Positions 1 through 9,278 of a stretch of DNA of 64,000 nt are shown piece by piece. Source of the stretch: Struthidea cinerea (Eukaryota; Chordata; Aves; Passeriformes; Corcoracidae). The notes beneath the pieces were generated by a model. It saw nothing but the letters and a program-made list of their open reading frames with translations, made no database searches and was not told the origin of the DNA. The translations under genes were made by a program, and so were the position numbers. Positions within the stretch are counted from its first letter, which is position 1, and each line of letters begins with the position of its first letter. Location: assembly GCA_013397865.1 (NCBI GenBank), contig VZTI01004400.1, positions 2,808,500-2,872,499 of the forward strand, given 5' to 3'.

Positions 1-143
1 GCCTTCCCAAAGGCACTCAGATCCCATGGAACAAGAAATAGAAGGCACCCATATAGAAAGTGGACTGCTTACATCTGTAACATTTTAAGCATTACTCTTT
101 CAAAGAAAAACTTTGTAACGCTTTCCAAAGCCACATCTTACAG

Positions 144-256
144 GCTTTTTTCGTCCAACCTTTCGTAGTGCTAAAAAGCAAAGGAAAGACTTTGGGGAAT
201 CAGGACTGGACCCTAGAATCACCAACTGCACTCTAAAGTCCAGCTTCTCTTGGCAG
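144..256 (+). CDS. Candidate internal coding exon of an unrecognised gene
   Basis: Seen: a CTTACAG acceptor-like site ends at 143, then 113 bases open in one frame, then TTGGCAG with a GTGACT donor at 257. The exon would begin after one base of a split codon (phase 1) and end on a codon boundary (CAG, W-Q at the end). The 37 codons are polar and basic in the middle (A-K-K-Q-R-K-D-F) and give no familiar domain. The exon ends in the phase needed by the next candidate exon at 590. There is no ATG; the frame closes upstream within the putative intron. The first 59 bases of the window are open in the frame and phase that would precede this exon, but the donor at 60 (AAA, GTGGAC) is weak. Inference only; it could be a chance open stretch. 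Confidence 0.42.
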
Positions 257-589
257 GTGACTCTCAGTGCAGAAATCCTTAAGGACAAGGCACAGCAGAT
301 CAGCTTAGGTTAGATTCCAGAAGTCTTCAAAGGCTCAGCTATTGGGAAATCAGCCTGAAGTCTGTTCTAGGTAGTTACAGCCAGTATGTCCACAGGAACA
401 GTCTAGTTTGGATATGAAAGAATTCTGTAAGTTCAATTGTTTCACTTTAACTCGAAGGGCAGGACTGCTATCGAATACAGGTTTAAATTAAAACACAAAC
501 TCATTTATTCATTAACACTTTGTCTGAAGTAGCCTATGGGAAAGATGAGACTATGATGTCTTTTTTCATTTGTATTGTCACTAAAACAG

Positions 590-740
590 TCTGATCCTCT
601 ATCACCTACCAAATACTGGGTATTTCAGAGAGCTGCACAACTCCCTTTTATTAAAGACGTAGGAAGTGACTTTATATCTTACTCTTCTACTAATAAGGAG
701 AGCATTCAGAAAAATATCCATCCTGAAATCAAACAATTGG
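590..740 (+). CDS. Candidate internal coding exon, 151 nt, phase 0 to 1
   Basis: Seen: CTAAAACAG ends at 589, preceded by a T-rich tract with some purines. Then 50 full codons are open, and the segment ends TTGG with a GTAACA donor at 741. The encoded stretch is mixed and hydrophilic (contains K-Y-W-V-F-Q-R and ends K-N-I-H-P-E-I-K-Q-L), with no signal peptide, membrane segment or known motif. An in-frame TGA lies just upstream in the presumed intron and a TAA just after the donor. It joins in frame to 144-256 on the left and, after supplying one base (G), to 2192-2353 on the right, making a Glu codon. The acceptor and donor are only moderate, and the protein is not recognised. Confidence 0.42.
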
Positions 741-2191
741 GTAACAGCAAGGCCTAAACTGTTACACTGTGTTTAGAATTAGGAGGACAGTAAAAACAGG
801 AAAGACACTGTCAATTAAAGAAGGAACAAGCAAGTGAGGCATATTTTGACTTTTCAGGCAGGTGTCACATGACTCAGGTCTGTTTTCATTCCAATGTTAT
901 CAAAAAAAATGTTTCAAAAATGAAATAACTATTTGACAAAATTTGTTTGTTAGAAGAGTGAGTATCCCAATGAAAACTTTATTTACAGAAACCTTTCATA
1001 ACAAGTCAAAGTAATAATCTACGCTACCATATTTCAGATAAATACACAATAAAATAATCTTTCTCTATATCAGAGGATAAAAATGTTTTTGACACATCAG
1101 CTTGGATCATCAAACAAGCGAAACATTGCAAAATACTGAATCTATCTTAAAGACCAATACTGTCGAATACCAAAAAAACATGCAGATGAAAGCACATTCA
1201 AGAAGTTGGCAGTGGGGTATGAGCCCTGTACTTTTAAATGGACTGAGAAATTTGTCAATTAAAAAAATGCAACAATTCTAAACATTCCCTGGGTACCTAA
1301 CTGAAAAAAAATCAAAATACGGACATAACTGACACAGCATTTGATGGACACAATTCATCATTTATCATACTAGCAAGCATATCATAAATAGCCAAAATGA
1401 TGCTTATGCTCTCAGAAAAATATACGTATTAGATACGCACAAATTAAGCAAACTATTTATTGTCAGGTATACCCTGGCAAATGAAAACACAAGTCTGCTG
1501 TTTGTTAATGAATTAATGCCATTCAGAATGCCATTCAAGCCAAAACCACAGAATTAAAACTTTGAGGTTTTAGTTCAAGAAGACATTAACTGATTAAGCA
1601 CATAATGTCAACACAATCACATGAAAAACTGGCATGCTCTTACTAGAGAGCAGCTTCTTACTGGTATCTGTAAACAAACACAGAGAGAGAAAACACAAAA
1701 TGACTATCAGAGTAACAAACCTCCTGAAAAGTAAGTGATTCTTTCAGGTCTGCACACTACAACAAATGATAAACCTTGCTGAACAGAAGGAAAGCTTCAA
1801 AGATTTGCATTTTTTAGTATTAACTACATAGAAACAGTGCAGAAGCTACTGTCAAGTTTCTATTTTTTTTTCAATTTGCATGTTAGTCTAGCTGCAACAT
1901 AAATCAACCTTACTCCTTCACAGCTTGGGAGAGATAGTCAAGTATCAATACAATTAACCTAAACAGGGAGCACTTAGCTCGTTATGCACCATCAAACACA
2001 TTTTTGTCAACATGCACTGTTAAACACATTTTTGTCTGTATTCGTACAGTTCGTCCAAAGTGCCCAAAACCAGCAGAATCAGATTTGCAAAGTACTTATC
2101 AATGATAACAAACTTCAGTTTGATGGTCTTACTTGAATACTCTTAATGTTACAACCTGTAATTTCTTTCCTGAATTTATTGTCCCTCACAG
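741..2191 (+). other. AT-rich putative intron
   Basis: I see no coding stretch, RNA gene or named repeat here. The notable item is a 28-bp tandem duplication at 1985-2040. A strong-looking GTAAGT donor near 1730 has no open, phase-compatible exon upstream. Confidence 0.5.
1985..2040. repeat. 28-bp tandem duplication, two diverged units
   Basis: Two adjacent 28-base units (1985-2012 and 2013-2040) both begin TGCAC and share AAACACATTTTTGTC at the same offset, with a few substitutions between them. This looks like a simple local duplication. No function is implied. Confidence 0.8.
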
Positions 2192-2353
2192 AGCAGCAGC
2201 AATCACTTCGGGCGAACTCAGCTGTGATACACCAACACTTGACCTCAGGAGTTGAGTCAGCAAGCAGGTGCTCTCTGCTAGAAGCCACTGATGACAACTC
2301 AATGTGGAAGGAGGAAGACAGAATTAGAGCACTCCCAGCCATTCCCTCCTTAT
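2192..2353 (+). CDS. Candidate internal coding exon, 162 nt, phase 1 to 1
   Basis: Seen: a strong acceptor (a pyrimidine-rich run ending GTCCCTCACAG at 2191), then 162 bases open in one frame, then a GTAAGC donor at 2354. The two leading bases AG plus the G left by exon 590-740 make GAG. The encoded stretch starts Q-Q-Q-S-L-R-A-N-S and ends R-A-L-P-A-I-P-S-L. It is polar, with balanced composition and no recognisable domain. It ends with one base of a split codon, matching both the micro-exon at 14406 and the exon at 16399. The opposite strand is also open over this stretch, so openness alone is weak support; the splice signals and phase are the main argument. Confidence 0.45.
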
Positions 2354-3166
2354 GTAAGCAGCACTGTGCCTCATGGCAGCCCACAGCCCTCTCTGCAAGG
2401 CGCAGATGGGCTCATTCAGCTGTGAATGCAGTACAGCCTTATTAGATCTCTAATAACCTCCTCGAATCCAACTGAGAGGACACTGAAAATAAAACACTCA
2501 AGCTTGTGAAATTCATGGATGAAAACTTGTCACTTAAGTTAAATGGCAGCTGGCAAGCCTAGGGACAAAAGGGTCTGACCCCATCAAAACCTATTTACTA
2601 ATTTATGAATGGAAAGAAAGTGGTAGGACAACAGAACAGAACAGGGATGGCAATATTGACATTTCCTCATACTACACTTGAACTCACAGAACACAAATGA
2701 TAATGAATCATTAAAACATTTTGCTTAGTTCTGCAATCATAAAAGAAATAGGTTTGTTTAAATCTAGCTCAACACTGCCAGACTAAAGCAGCAGGCATTC
2801 CTCCTGACTTCTAGTGGGAAGAGCAGGGGAGAGACTCAACTCTCAGTCCATGTACTGAGCCAAAATCCAGAAATCAATCAAGATTTGCTCCTATAAGACA
2901 AGATTTTTATTATGCTTTGGTCAACACTTAATCTGGAGTGTAAAGTAGTATTAGCCCAGACACTTTGCTTCCAGGAATACACTGCTGGGATGGACATCCA
3001 GGGGCCAGTCACTTGTCATGTGCCAACACAAAGTAGTTGCACTCTTTTCAGGAGCAAAGATGAGTCCAGACAGAGCACAGCCACACTGCTGCACTGCTGC
3101 TGCAGAGAAGCCTGACAGGATACAGAATTAACAGCTCCATCATAGCCAGTTAGAGGCTAAGTAGGT
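2354..3166 (+). other. Unassigned AT-rich sequence, putative intron
   Basis: I find no supported gene or named repeat. A minus-strand acceptor-like site (TTTTATTTTCAG, near 2475) opens a 20-codon frame that soon meets a stop. Confidence 0.5.
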
Positions 3167-3771
3167 TGCACTGGGTCGGGCTGGGATAGAGTTAACTTCC
3201 TTCCTATCGCCCATATGGTGCTGTGTTTCAAATTCGTGACTAAAACAATGCTGCTAACATCACTGCTTAAGCTATTGCTGAACAGCTCTGCACAGCATGA
3301 AGGACTTCTCTGTTTCTCACTCTGCCCCCACAGTGGGTAGGCTGAGGGTGGGAGAAAAGTTGGAGCTAACACAAAGGGATATTCCAAGACATAAACCATC
3401 ATGCTCAGCAATATAAACCTGGGCATAGTTCTTCCAAGGTAGTGTTCTTTGCTCAGAGACAGCACCAGACTGCACCTCTGTGAGAGAGGGCAAACATTTA
3501 CCTTTGCGTCACTTGGCTGGGCTTTTTTGTTGGTTGGCAATTTGGTTGGTTTGGGGTCTGTTTTTTTGTTTTGTTTTTGTTTGGGGTTTTTAACCTTTTT
3601 TTTTTTTTTTTTACTTTTTCCCTTTATTTCTTAAACTGCCTTCATCTTAATCTACAAGCTTTTTCTTGCTCTTGCTATTCCCATTCTTTCTCTCACTCTA
3701 CTTTTCTTCCAGGAGAAAGTGAACGAGTGGTTGGAGGGTGCTTAATTGCCGGCTGAGGTCAACCCACCACA
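3167..3771 (+). mobile_element. Solo LTR of an avian endogenous retrovirus
   Basis: The plus strand reads GCTGGGATAGAGTTAAC near the start, then GTGCTGTGTTTCAAATTCGTGAC, a central GGGATATTCC followed by TCATGCTCAGCAATATAAACC (TATA-like), and a tail with TTAAACTGCCTTCATC. The right edge is GTGCTTAATTGCCGGCTGAGGTCAACCCACCACA. This order matches a common avian LTR family, probably class III (ERVL-like). No gag, pol or env follows and no second LTR lies nearby, so it is a solo LTR. A T/G-rich tract with a run of 17 T (about 3530-3615) interrupts the 3' half. I could not see a clear target-site duplication. Confidence 0.85.
3530..3615. repeat. T/G-rich low-complexity tract inside the LTR
   Basis: The tract alternates GGTT, GTTTGGGG and long T runs, ending in 17 consecutive T at 3599-3615. 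It lies within the LTR and is not part of the family pattern on either side of it, so it is probably a local expansion. Confidence 0.8.
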
Positions 3772-5262
3772 CAGACACACCACCCACATCATCCTAACCT
3801 ACACAGACAGCTGAAAATTGGCATTCCCTTAACCAACTTCAATAGCTTCATTTGACATTCAGGTACATATTGCTACATTTATTGCTAAAAACTCCAGGAG
3901 CTACACTTAAATTGACAGCTTCATATGAATATACCAAGCTATCATTTTTCAGTTGTTTGTTTTCACATGATTTGGATTTTCTCATGGTTGAAACCATGAC
4001 CTTTACCTGTGTCCAGTCACTACACTGTTAACAGAAACTACTGAATGAACTAAATTGTTAACTACACAGTCTTCCCTCTTCCAGAGAATGAACATAATCC
4101 AACTGCAGCAATAAAACTCTTAAAAGAGGGACATGAGAGATTTCAAATAGAAATTTAAATTATATTTGGAAGCACTTAATGCATAGGAATAAATGAGGTA
4201 TGAAGGTATGAGCACAATTGCAACAGGAAATAAAATTTTTGCAACTGGCTGAAAGCTATGGACAAGGGACAGAACAAGGGCTGAAGCTCTTGCACAGACA
4301 GAACGTAAGTTATTCAACTGCATAGATTACTTGGGAAAAGACACGGACATTATTTGAAATATAGTGAGGAACTAATGTGGAATTAAAGCAGGCCAGTATA
4401 GTCTGAGTTTATCATCTTTATCACCCAACACGCCCCTCATACATAAATGTGGATTGTTTTACTGAAGGACAGTGAGATGACCAAACACCAGTATCACCAT
4501 TAAAGCCTAAATATTAACTTTAATACGGCAAAAGTTTGAGCAGTTGTTCCTCCTGTACGTTTTCAAAAGGAATTAGCTATACCTATTGTGTTTAAGAGAT
4601 TTAGTGCACACCACACAAGCAGTACCACAACCCCTACATTCTTGCCTGCACAACATCACTCACCTATTCTTCTCTTGTCAGTCACAGGTCACCACATAAA
4701 ACCTTAATGTACAACTACTAAAATAATCTACATAAGAAAAATTTGGTAAGACTTAACTGGCGAGTTCAAATTTCATTTTTCTTCAGTTATATAAAATTGG
4801 AATGTAAAGCCTTTAAATTGACTTTTCCCTAATTCAATGTACCCACATCCAAAATGCTGCTAGAGGACTGACAGGCAGCAAACAAAATACAGCCAGCTCT
4901 GCAGAGGCAGACTCAAAACTATGTCATCTCTGTGTTTCTTAGCTTTGCCTATTTAATACTTATCACTCTTCATATGTGAATTCTGTTAAAATTCAGGCCC
5001 TCGGAAGACATGAAATACTCAAGGTTTAACTGCACTCATAGAGGAATTCAGTTCAAACTTGTTTAAAAGTAGCCCTTGAGTTTAATAAAGGACATACACT
5101 CTAGGCTTAAAAACTGCTTCAGTACACCCTGAAATATTTAATTTTGCTGTTCAAAGCATACCTTTTGAAAATGATCAGATAGCAAAAGTCAAAACCATTC
5201 ATTTCATGTTGCTACTATTCGGTGACAAACATCACAGGTAAAAACAGAAAGGGCCTCTCTGT
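3772..5262. other. AT-rich single-copy sequence, putative intron
   Basis: No coding exon is supported. A textbook minus-strand GTGAGT donor (exon edge 4664) with a good acceptor about 64 bases upstream encloses stops in all three frames, so at most it could be a non-coding exon. Confidence 0.5.
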
Positions 5263-5381
5263 GGAAAGAGACTCCACAACTCCCTTGTGTAACCAATACC
5301 TGTGCTCAGTCATCCTCACAGTAATGAAGGGTTTCCTTATGCTCAGACAGAACCCACCATGTTTCAGTTTGTACCCAGAGA
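5263..5381 (-). mobile_element. CR1 LINE fragment, antisense
   Basis: The stretch GAGACTCCACAAC followed by TGCTCAGTCATCCTCACAGTAATGAAG and CATGTTTCAGTTTGTACCC is the reverse complement of the CR1 3' region (end of ORF2 and 3' UTR). The copy is old, about 120 bases long and truncated at both ends. Confidence 0.75.
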
Positions 5382-7479
5382 GGTCAATTTGAGCAGTTCA
5401 ATTGCGTTTAAAGAAAAATAAAAAATTGCAAGATAGTTTTGGAAAAACAATACAATGCCAAAAGAGAAAGAGGATCTTTTAAAATACCAGCTATTGAGGT
5501 CAAAATATTATTTTGAGTATTGCTGCCTAGAGTTCATTTTTTTATCCAACAAATTTATTTTCCTAGAACAAAGAACTTGTTCTAGTCTTTAACATGCATG
5601 GTGGTTAAAGAAGTGTAAGGAAGCTACATAAAACATTATTGATTCACCTTTATTTCTCCCAGAGCTGTATCACCCTAAACATACAGACTGTACAGAGAGC
5701 AACACTTCCATGAGAGACATCAGCACAGCATGACTGTAGGAATTCCAAGGACCACACTTAAAAAAAACCCTAAACCCATGCAATTTCCTAAGTAAAAGAT
5801 AACGAAATTTATTTTTGTAAACACCTATTTTCTAAATAAAATTCCTCCTGGTAAAAGTGAAACCTATGAAAGGCACAACCACTTTTCAAAGTCTGTATCT
5901 GAACAGGACAAACAGCCAAATGTCCTGAGAACATAAATTTCCCAGATTCAAGCTGTCCTGTTCAGCCAGAGCTTCCTCATTCATGACCTTTTTTTGTCAC
6001 AGAGAAGTGCACAAAAAACCATGATGCTTGCCAACACTGACTTTGCTGCTTTCCCAAACTGCTGAAATCTCAAGGACCAAAACCACTAGAATCCACAAAC
6101 TTGCCTGTTTGGGGCAGTCCTTACAGTTCTCTCTGAATCCCTGTAATAGCCCTAGATCCTATAATTCTCAACTGCTGTCTGCATTCAAACCACCTCTATG
6201 AAACAATATCATTAATAAATTGGCAAATTTCTTTTAAAAGAAATAAATATGTGAAAAATACAGAATGTGATGAAACTCACAGTAAGTCTTGTCAGCCATA
6301 CAGTCCTCTTACCATAGAAATAGCCTAAGATCAAGGTCCAACTACAAGCAAAATGAATACAGCTACTAGGCTGTATTTTTCTGGACAGCTTAATTCCCAT
6401 CCTTTTCTCATTTGTACATCACACCATTACTACAGGAGTTCACACACATGTGACACATACATACCCTTTCAAAAACTACTGGAGAACTAAATAGATCTTT
6501 AAGCAGGTTTTTAGTTTAAATAATTAAAAAAAACCCCAAACCCTCAACATCCAAAGCTGGCAACACCAAATGTTCTTTGGGACCTTCTTTATATTCTTAT
6601 TACTTAGTGATCAAAAGCTGAGATCAATGGCCGCAACAGAATTAACAACAAAAAATACCCCAACCACTTCTGGTAGGAACCTGTGGCCCACCTCGCTTTC
6701 CATACTGTAGAAAACATCTTGCCCAACTTCCCAACTCTCAGGTAACAGTACAGCTTTTTCTTTGCCTATCAGCACATTTCAATTCTGCAGAAAAGTATTC
6801 CACAGAAGGCTCACCTACACATTCCCCTTACGGAGCCAGAGCTCATGTGCAAGCATTGAGAAAACTAAATATTCTAAATATATACTGAAAATATTAATTG
6901 GCTGACTTTTCATAAAAATTGACTGAAATAGGTCAATAGGTATTCAAATGCTTTATGAAATCTCTCTCCATTCTATCTGTTAAAAAATACATATTTAAAA
7001 TAAACACCTACTGCTACATGCTTGTGCTGAAGAAGTCACTTATGAAGGCTTCAGGCCTACCTGAACCACAGTATTTTTTGTCTGTGGGCCTTACTCCGAT
7101 ATTGCTCACAGAACCACAGTAACATCAGCAGGAATGAACTACACAAAAGAGTCATAAAACTCACCAGCTACCAACTGCTGTCAAAAAAACCCCAAACGCC
7201 AGCCCATCAAACCAATCCTGTCCTGAAGTACTCTCCAGGTATCAACGGCAATAAAATACAATCAAAATTTTTAAAATTGAAATGTGAGACTAGTACATGT
7301 TGGGAGAGAAAACCAGTTTTGTTTGGGGTTTTTAATACATATATTCACAAAGAGAACGACTACAAAGGTGTTTTTAAAGGAAAACAACAACAACAAACTT
7401 AAAAATAACGTCCTCCTTGCAAATCAGAGAGATGGACGAGTTGAACCTCATTTTCCATTTGTTTATCATCCTTTATTCG
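5382..7479. other. AT-rich sequence left of the CpG island
   Basis: No gene is supported. Weak minus-strand exon-like stretches occur (for example 7061-7104, which ends in a GTAGGC donor and is open for 14 codons), but they could not be chained with confidence. Confidence 0.45.
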
Positions 7480-7810
7480 AAGCTCTCGTTAATTTGGCCG
7501 GGGGAAGGAGGGGAGGGAGAGGAGCAGCGGAAGGAGCCAGAGCCTTCCCGTTCGACCCGCCGCAAGCCGGACCGGACAATTCCTCCGGCCCTCCCCGCCG
7601 GCCCGGCGCCGGGACCCACACGGCGGCAGGAGGAGGAGGGCAAGGCCCGAAGAACCCTCCTCCGCCGGCCAGCTCAGCCACGGCCGCCGCTCCTCCAGCG
7701 GGAGACTGCGGGGAGGCGACGAGGCCACCCCGGCCCGCTCCGCCGCTGCCCGCTCGGTATCATTCCGCAGGGCCGGGCCCGGCTCCCTCCGCTCTCCTCC
7801 CCTCCGCCCT

Positions 7811-7854
7811 CTCGCCTGTACCTTCGCACAATAGACCCGGCCTTCCTCCCCCAT
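7811..7854 (-). other. Possible first coding exon end with splice donor (minus)
   Basis: On the minus strand an ATG at 7854 has G at -3 and G at +4. Eleven codons (M-G-E-E-G-R-V-Y-C-A-K) then lead exactly to CGAAG with a GTACAG donor starting at 7821. A first coding exon inside a CpG island would look like this. I could not find a convincing second exon to the left, and the peptide is too short to identify. Confidence 0.3.
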
Positions 7855-7934
7855 ATCCGGGGACTATATGCGGAGCCCGCGGAGGCTTCTCGCCTCCCAC
7901 CCCCGGGCGCGGATCGCGCCCGCCCGGCCGCGCT

Positions 7935-7946
7935 CGTTACCTGCCT
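7935..7946 (-). promoter_or_regulatory. Minus-strand splice donor AGGCAG/GTAACG
   Basis: Read on the minus strand, GAGGCAG precedes GTAACGAG, a good 5' splice site with the exon ending at 7941. Its exon would extend toward the gap. With the donor at 7821 it suggests alternative first exons of one leftward transcript. Confidence 0.4.
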
Positions 7947-7997
7947 CGGCGCCGGCCTCGCCACTCTCCCCGCCGGGCTCGGGGGGCCGCCCCCTCG

Positions 7998-8195
7998 NNN
8001 NNNNNNNNNNNNNNNNNNNNNNNNNNNNNNNNNNNNNNNNNNNNNNNNNNNNNNNNNNNNNNNNNNNNNNNNNNNNNNNNNNNNNNNNNNNNNNNNNNNN
8101 NNNNNNNNNNNNNNNNNNNNNNNNNNNNNNNNNNNNNNNNNNNNNNNNNNNNNNNNNNNNNNNNNNNNNNNNNNNNNNNNNNNNNNNNNNNNNNN
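7998..8195. other. Assembly gap (198 N)
   Basis: The run of N sits in the most GC-rich part of the CpG island, as often happens where GC-rich promoter DNA is hard to sequence. Frames read across it carry no information. Confidence 0.99.
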
Positions 8196-8222
8196 GAGGT
8201 CGGTACATCCGGGTGCGGCAGC

Positions 8223-8239
8223 GGGCGGGGCCGGGTGGG
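8223..8239 (+). promoter_or_regulatory. G-quadruplex motif overlapping a GC box
   Basis: The sequence GGGCGGGGCCGGGTGGG has four G-tracts of at least three with loops of 1, 2 and 1 bases, a canonical compact G-quadruplex pattern. It contains an Sp1-type GGGCGGGG core and lies 28 bases from the assembly gap. Confidence 0.7.
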
Positions 8240-8359
8240 TGCCCTGGTGGAGAGGGCCCGGGAACGGGAATGGGGTTGATCGCGCTTTGGCACAGTGGGT
8301 CTGCCTGCCTGTGGTTCCCATCTGGCCGCGTTCCTGTGTCCCCTGCTGTAGCTGCCTCT

Positions 8360-8430
8360 GCCTTGGCAGAGAGCGGTTGGACTGGATGATCTCCAGAGGT
8401 CCCTTCCAATCGTCACAATTCTGTGATTCT
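8360..8430 (+). mobile_element. CR1 LINE 3' tail, sense
   Basis: GGTTGGACTGGATGATCTCC, then AGAGGTCCCTTCCAATC and ACAATTCTGTGATTCTG, is the CR1 3' UTR end including the terminal repeat. It is severely 5'-truncated and abuts the right edge of the CpG island. Confidence 0.9.
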
Positions 8431-8479
8431 GGGAGCCTGAAAGCAGGAATCGGCCAGAGTCGCGTGGTTTGTGGGCTGA

Positions 8480-8726
8480 AGTTGTGTCAGGGGAAGTTTA
8501 GGTTGGATATTGGGTACTAGGAAAGGGTTCTCCACCTAGGCGGTGTTCGGGCACTGGAACGGGCTCCTGAGGGAAGTGGTCACAGCACCAAGCCTGACAG
8601 AGTTTAAGAAGTGTTTGAACAATGCTCGCAGGGACATGGTGTGATCTTAGGGCTGTCGTGTGCAGGGCCAGGAGTTCGACTCTGATCCTTGTGGGTCCTT
8701 CCAACTGTGGATATTCTGTGATTCTG
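8480..8726 (+). mobile_element. CR1 LINE 3' end, sense, second copy
   Basis: TCAGGGGAAGTTTAGGTTGG begins the 3' portion. GGCACTGGAACGGGCTCC and GAAGTGGTCACAGCACCAAG follow, and the end is TCCTTGTGGGTCCTTCC with a terminal ATATTCTGTGATTCTG. It differs at the 3' end from the copy just upstream, so it is a separate insertion of another CR1 subfamily. Confidence 0.92.
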
Positions 8727-8980
8727 CTCCCTGTAGGTGATTGTTTCCTGCCTTCCCCTCCCACGCCCTCCATAAATTCTCGTTTAAGGCTGAGGGGCAC
8801 AAAACATGAGCACATGGGACTCACCTTGTGCCCAGGAAGGCGGCAGCCTCCAGCCTGTACTGCTGCCAGGGCAGGTGGGGTTTGCTGCTGAAGCCAGCTG
8901 AACTTGATGGAGTTGTTTGGCCTGGCTGTGCCCTGCCCAAGCTTTGCTACCTGAACCGAATGCTGCCTAAGGAGATGTTA

Positions 8981-9278
8981 GAATCGCAGGGCAGTTTGGG
9001 TTGGAAGGGACCTTAAAGATTATCTCGTTCCAACGCCCCTGCCCATGGCAAGTAACACCTTTCATTAGACCAGGTTGTTCAAAGTCCCATCCAACCTGGC
9101 CTTGAACACTTCCAGGAATGGGGCATCCACAGCTTCTCTGGGCAGCCTGTGGCAGTGTCTTACCACCCTCACAGTAAAGAATTCCTTTCTAGTATCTAAT
9201 GCACACTCCTTCAGTTTAAAGTCATTCCCACTTGCCCTATCACTCCTTGTGACTGAGCCTTGTCAGAACTCTGTGTCC
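8981..9278 (-). mobile_element. CR1 LINE 3' end, antisense
   Basis: Reading on the plus strand gives the reverse complement of CR1: TTGGAAGGGACCTTAAAGAT, TCCAACCTGGCCTTGAACAC, GGGCATCCACAGCTTCTCTG and CCACCCTCACAGTAAAGAAT. About 300 bases remain. It faces the sense copies at 8360-8726, giving a tail-to-tail CR1 pair about 250 bases apart. Confidence 0.94.

Larger units (their letters stand above)
7480..8345. promoter_or_regulatory. CpG island, probable promoter, interrupted by a gap
   Basis: This is the only CpG-dense, strongly GC-rich stretch in the window, in sharp contrast to the AT-rich flanks. CpGs and G/C runs begin abruptly near 7480 and fade by about 8345, just before CR1 sequence. 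Islands of this kind usually mark vertebrate promoters. Two minus-strand splice donors lie in it (exon ends 7822 and 7941), suggesting transcription leftward. A GC box (GGGCGGGGCC, 8223-8232) and a G-quadruplex motif lie on the right side of the gap. Weak TATA-like CATATAG is on the minus strand near 7863-7869. The driven gene is not identified; all open frames here are composition artefacts. Confidence 0.88.

Noticed and set aside
381..426. Open 46-base stretch ending in a strong GTAAGT donor between two candidate exons
   Set aside because: It starts in the right phase but ends in phase 1, which would put a TGA at the start of the next candidate exon.
4664..4727. Minus-strand exon-like segment with GTGAGT donor and good acceptor
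   Set aside because: All three frames contain stops, so it is not coding; nothing supports a non-coding exon.
7284..8520. Long plus and minus frames (up to 367 codons) across the CpG island
   Set aside because: They run through the N gap and are open because GC-rich DNA has few stop codons. Overlapping frames on both strands are equally long.
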